In this document: one piece after another, positions 5,598-6,040 of the stretch
Numbering within the stretch: position 1 is the first letter of the stretch
How the letters are laid out: every line of letters begins with the position of its first letter
Assembly (NCBI GenBank): GCA_013812005.1
Contig: JACCUE010000309.1
Location: forward strand, 1-6,040
Length of the DNA stretch: 6,040 bases
DNA from: Thermoleophilaceae bacterium
Lineage (GTDB): Bacteria; Actinomycetota; Thermoleophilia; Solirubrobacterales; Thermoleophilaceae
Reading direction: 5' to 3'
Made by a program: the position numbers and the translations under genes
The notes under the pieces: model-generated
The model's database searches: none
What the model was told of the DNA's origin: nothing
Seen by the model: only the letters and a program-made list of their open reading frames with translations

Positions 5598-6040
5598 TCA
5601 GCAGCCGGAGTGCGGATCGCCGGCGTTCGTGGGCGTGGACCGGCACTGGGTCCACTGAGAGCGCTGGAAGAGGGTGGAGAGATCGGCGCCCAGGCTGTCG
5701 AGCAGCGACGAGTAGTAGAAGTCGGTCGTGTTCTTGAACTCGATGTAGTCGGCGTTGATCGCCCCGTAGAACCGCGCCGCGTTGTTGAGGACCACGTCGG
5801 CGTTCGGCGCGTGGATCGACATGTGGAGCTCGCCCGAGTTCTTGATGTAGAACGCCGGCTTGGTCGGAGAGGGGTTTCCGCCCCAGATGTAGACCTGGAA
5901 GGCGTTGTCGGCGCCCGAGATGTTCAGGCTGTTCTTGGTCTCGAACCAGCCCGTCCCCTCCCGGCAGCCCGAGCCCGGGCGGACCGACTCCGGTGCGTCG
6001 ATGAAGAGCCGCACCTGCGCTCCCTGCGGCACCACGAAGG
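5598..6040 (-). CDS. C-terminal part of a DUF7305-like (PilX-associated) pilus or surface protein
   Basis: The frame is open from the right edge, so the N-terminus is outside the window; 146 residues are visible and end at TGA 5600-5598. The pattern is that of the beta-rich domain found at the C-terminus of PilX-type pilus assembly proteins. It starts VVPQGAQVRLFID (an edge strand followed by a turn), and a central YIKNSGELHMSIHAPNADV leads into LNNAARFYGAINADYIEF and a final aromatic YYSSLLDSL. In the family these correspond to successive rungs such as 'iyAPnA.v.l.g...fyGai.a'. Three cysteines are visible, one being the very last residue. The next gene, pilD, begins 17 nt downstream. Such proteins are probably minor-pilin or pilus-associated components and could be PilD substrates, but the N-terminal segment that would show a prepilin signal is not in view. 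I am fairly sure of the domain type and unsure of the role. Confidence 0.75.
   Translation of the reverse strand, partial: FVVPQGAQVRLFIDAPESVRPGSGCREGTGWFETKNSLNISGADNAFQVYIWGGNPSPTKPAFYIKNSGELHMSIHAPNADVVLNNAARFYGAINADYIEFKNTTDFYYSSLLDSLGADLSTLFQRSQWTQCRSTPTNAGDPHSGC

Noticed and set aside
4756..5658. Plus-strand open frame of 300 codons opposite pilD
   Set aside because: pilD carries all family motifs on the other strand; this frame is rich in Arg, Asp and Glu with no recognisable domain.

Overview
This is GC-rich DNA in which every gene I can support lies on the minus strand, so transcription runs from position 6040 towards position 1. The window is a stretch of a type IV pilus (T4P) assembly locus. 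The GC content, the Ala/Pro/Gly-rich linkers in the pilus proteins, and a PilMNO set with no sign of outer-membrane parts in view suggest an actinomycete, perhaps of the Thermoleophilia/Solirubrobacterales kind. The phylum is moderately likely; the finer placement is a guess.

Layout in the direction of transcription: (1) 6040-5598, the C-terminal end of a surface or pilus protein with a DUF7305-like beta-rich domain, as often seen C-terminal to PilX-type N-termini; (2) 5580-4825, a complete prepilin peptidase (PilD), starting 17 nt after gene 1; (3) a 107-nt gap (4824-4718) holding a strong match to a sigma-28 (FliA/SigD/WhiG family) promoter; (4) 4717-3785 pilM; (5) 3788-3111 pilN; (6) 3114-2155 pilO; (7) 2158-1250, a membrane-anchored protein resembling PilP/GspC in topology; (8) 1250 to beyond position 1, a large secreted protein with a signal peptide, a basic TIG-like domain and at least six EF-hand-like calcium loops. 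Genes 4 to 8 are joined by start/stop overlaps (GTGA, ATGA, ATGA, TGATG) and look like one translationally coupled operon.

How the parts would work together: PilD trims and methylates prepilins. PilM is the cytoplasmic actin-like platform that holds the NLLP tail of PilN. PilN and PilO form the coiled-coil membrane alignment pair. The PilP/GspC-like protein is placed to extend this complex outwards. The last gene supplies a secreted, probably calcium-binding component encoded together with the machine, which is the most unusual element here. The sigma-28-like promoter suggests that the alignment operon is switched on with a motility or developmental sigma factor. I saw no tRNA, rRNA, CRISPR array, insertion sequence or convincing terminator.
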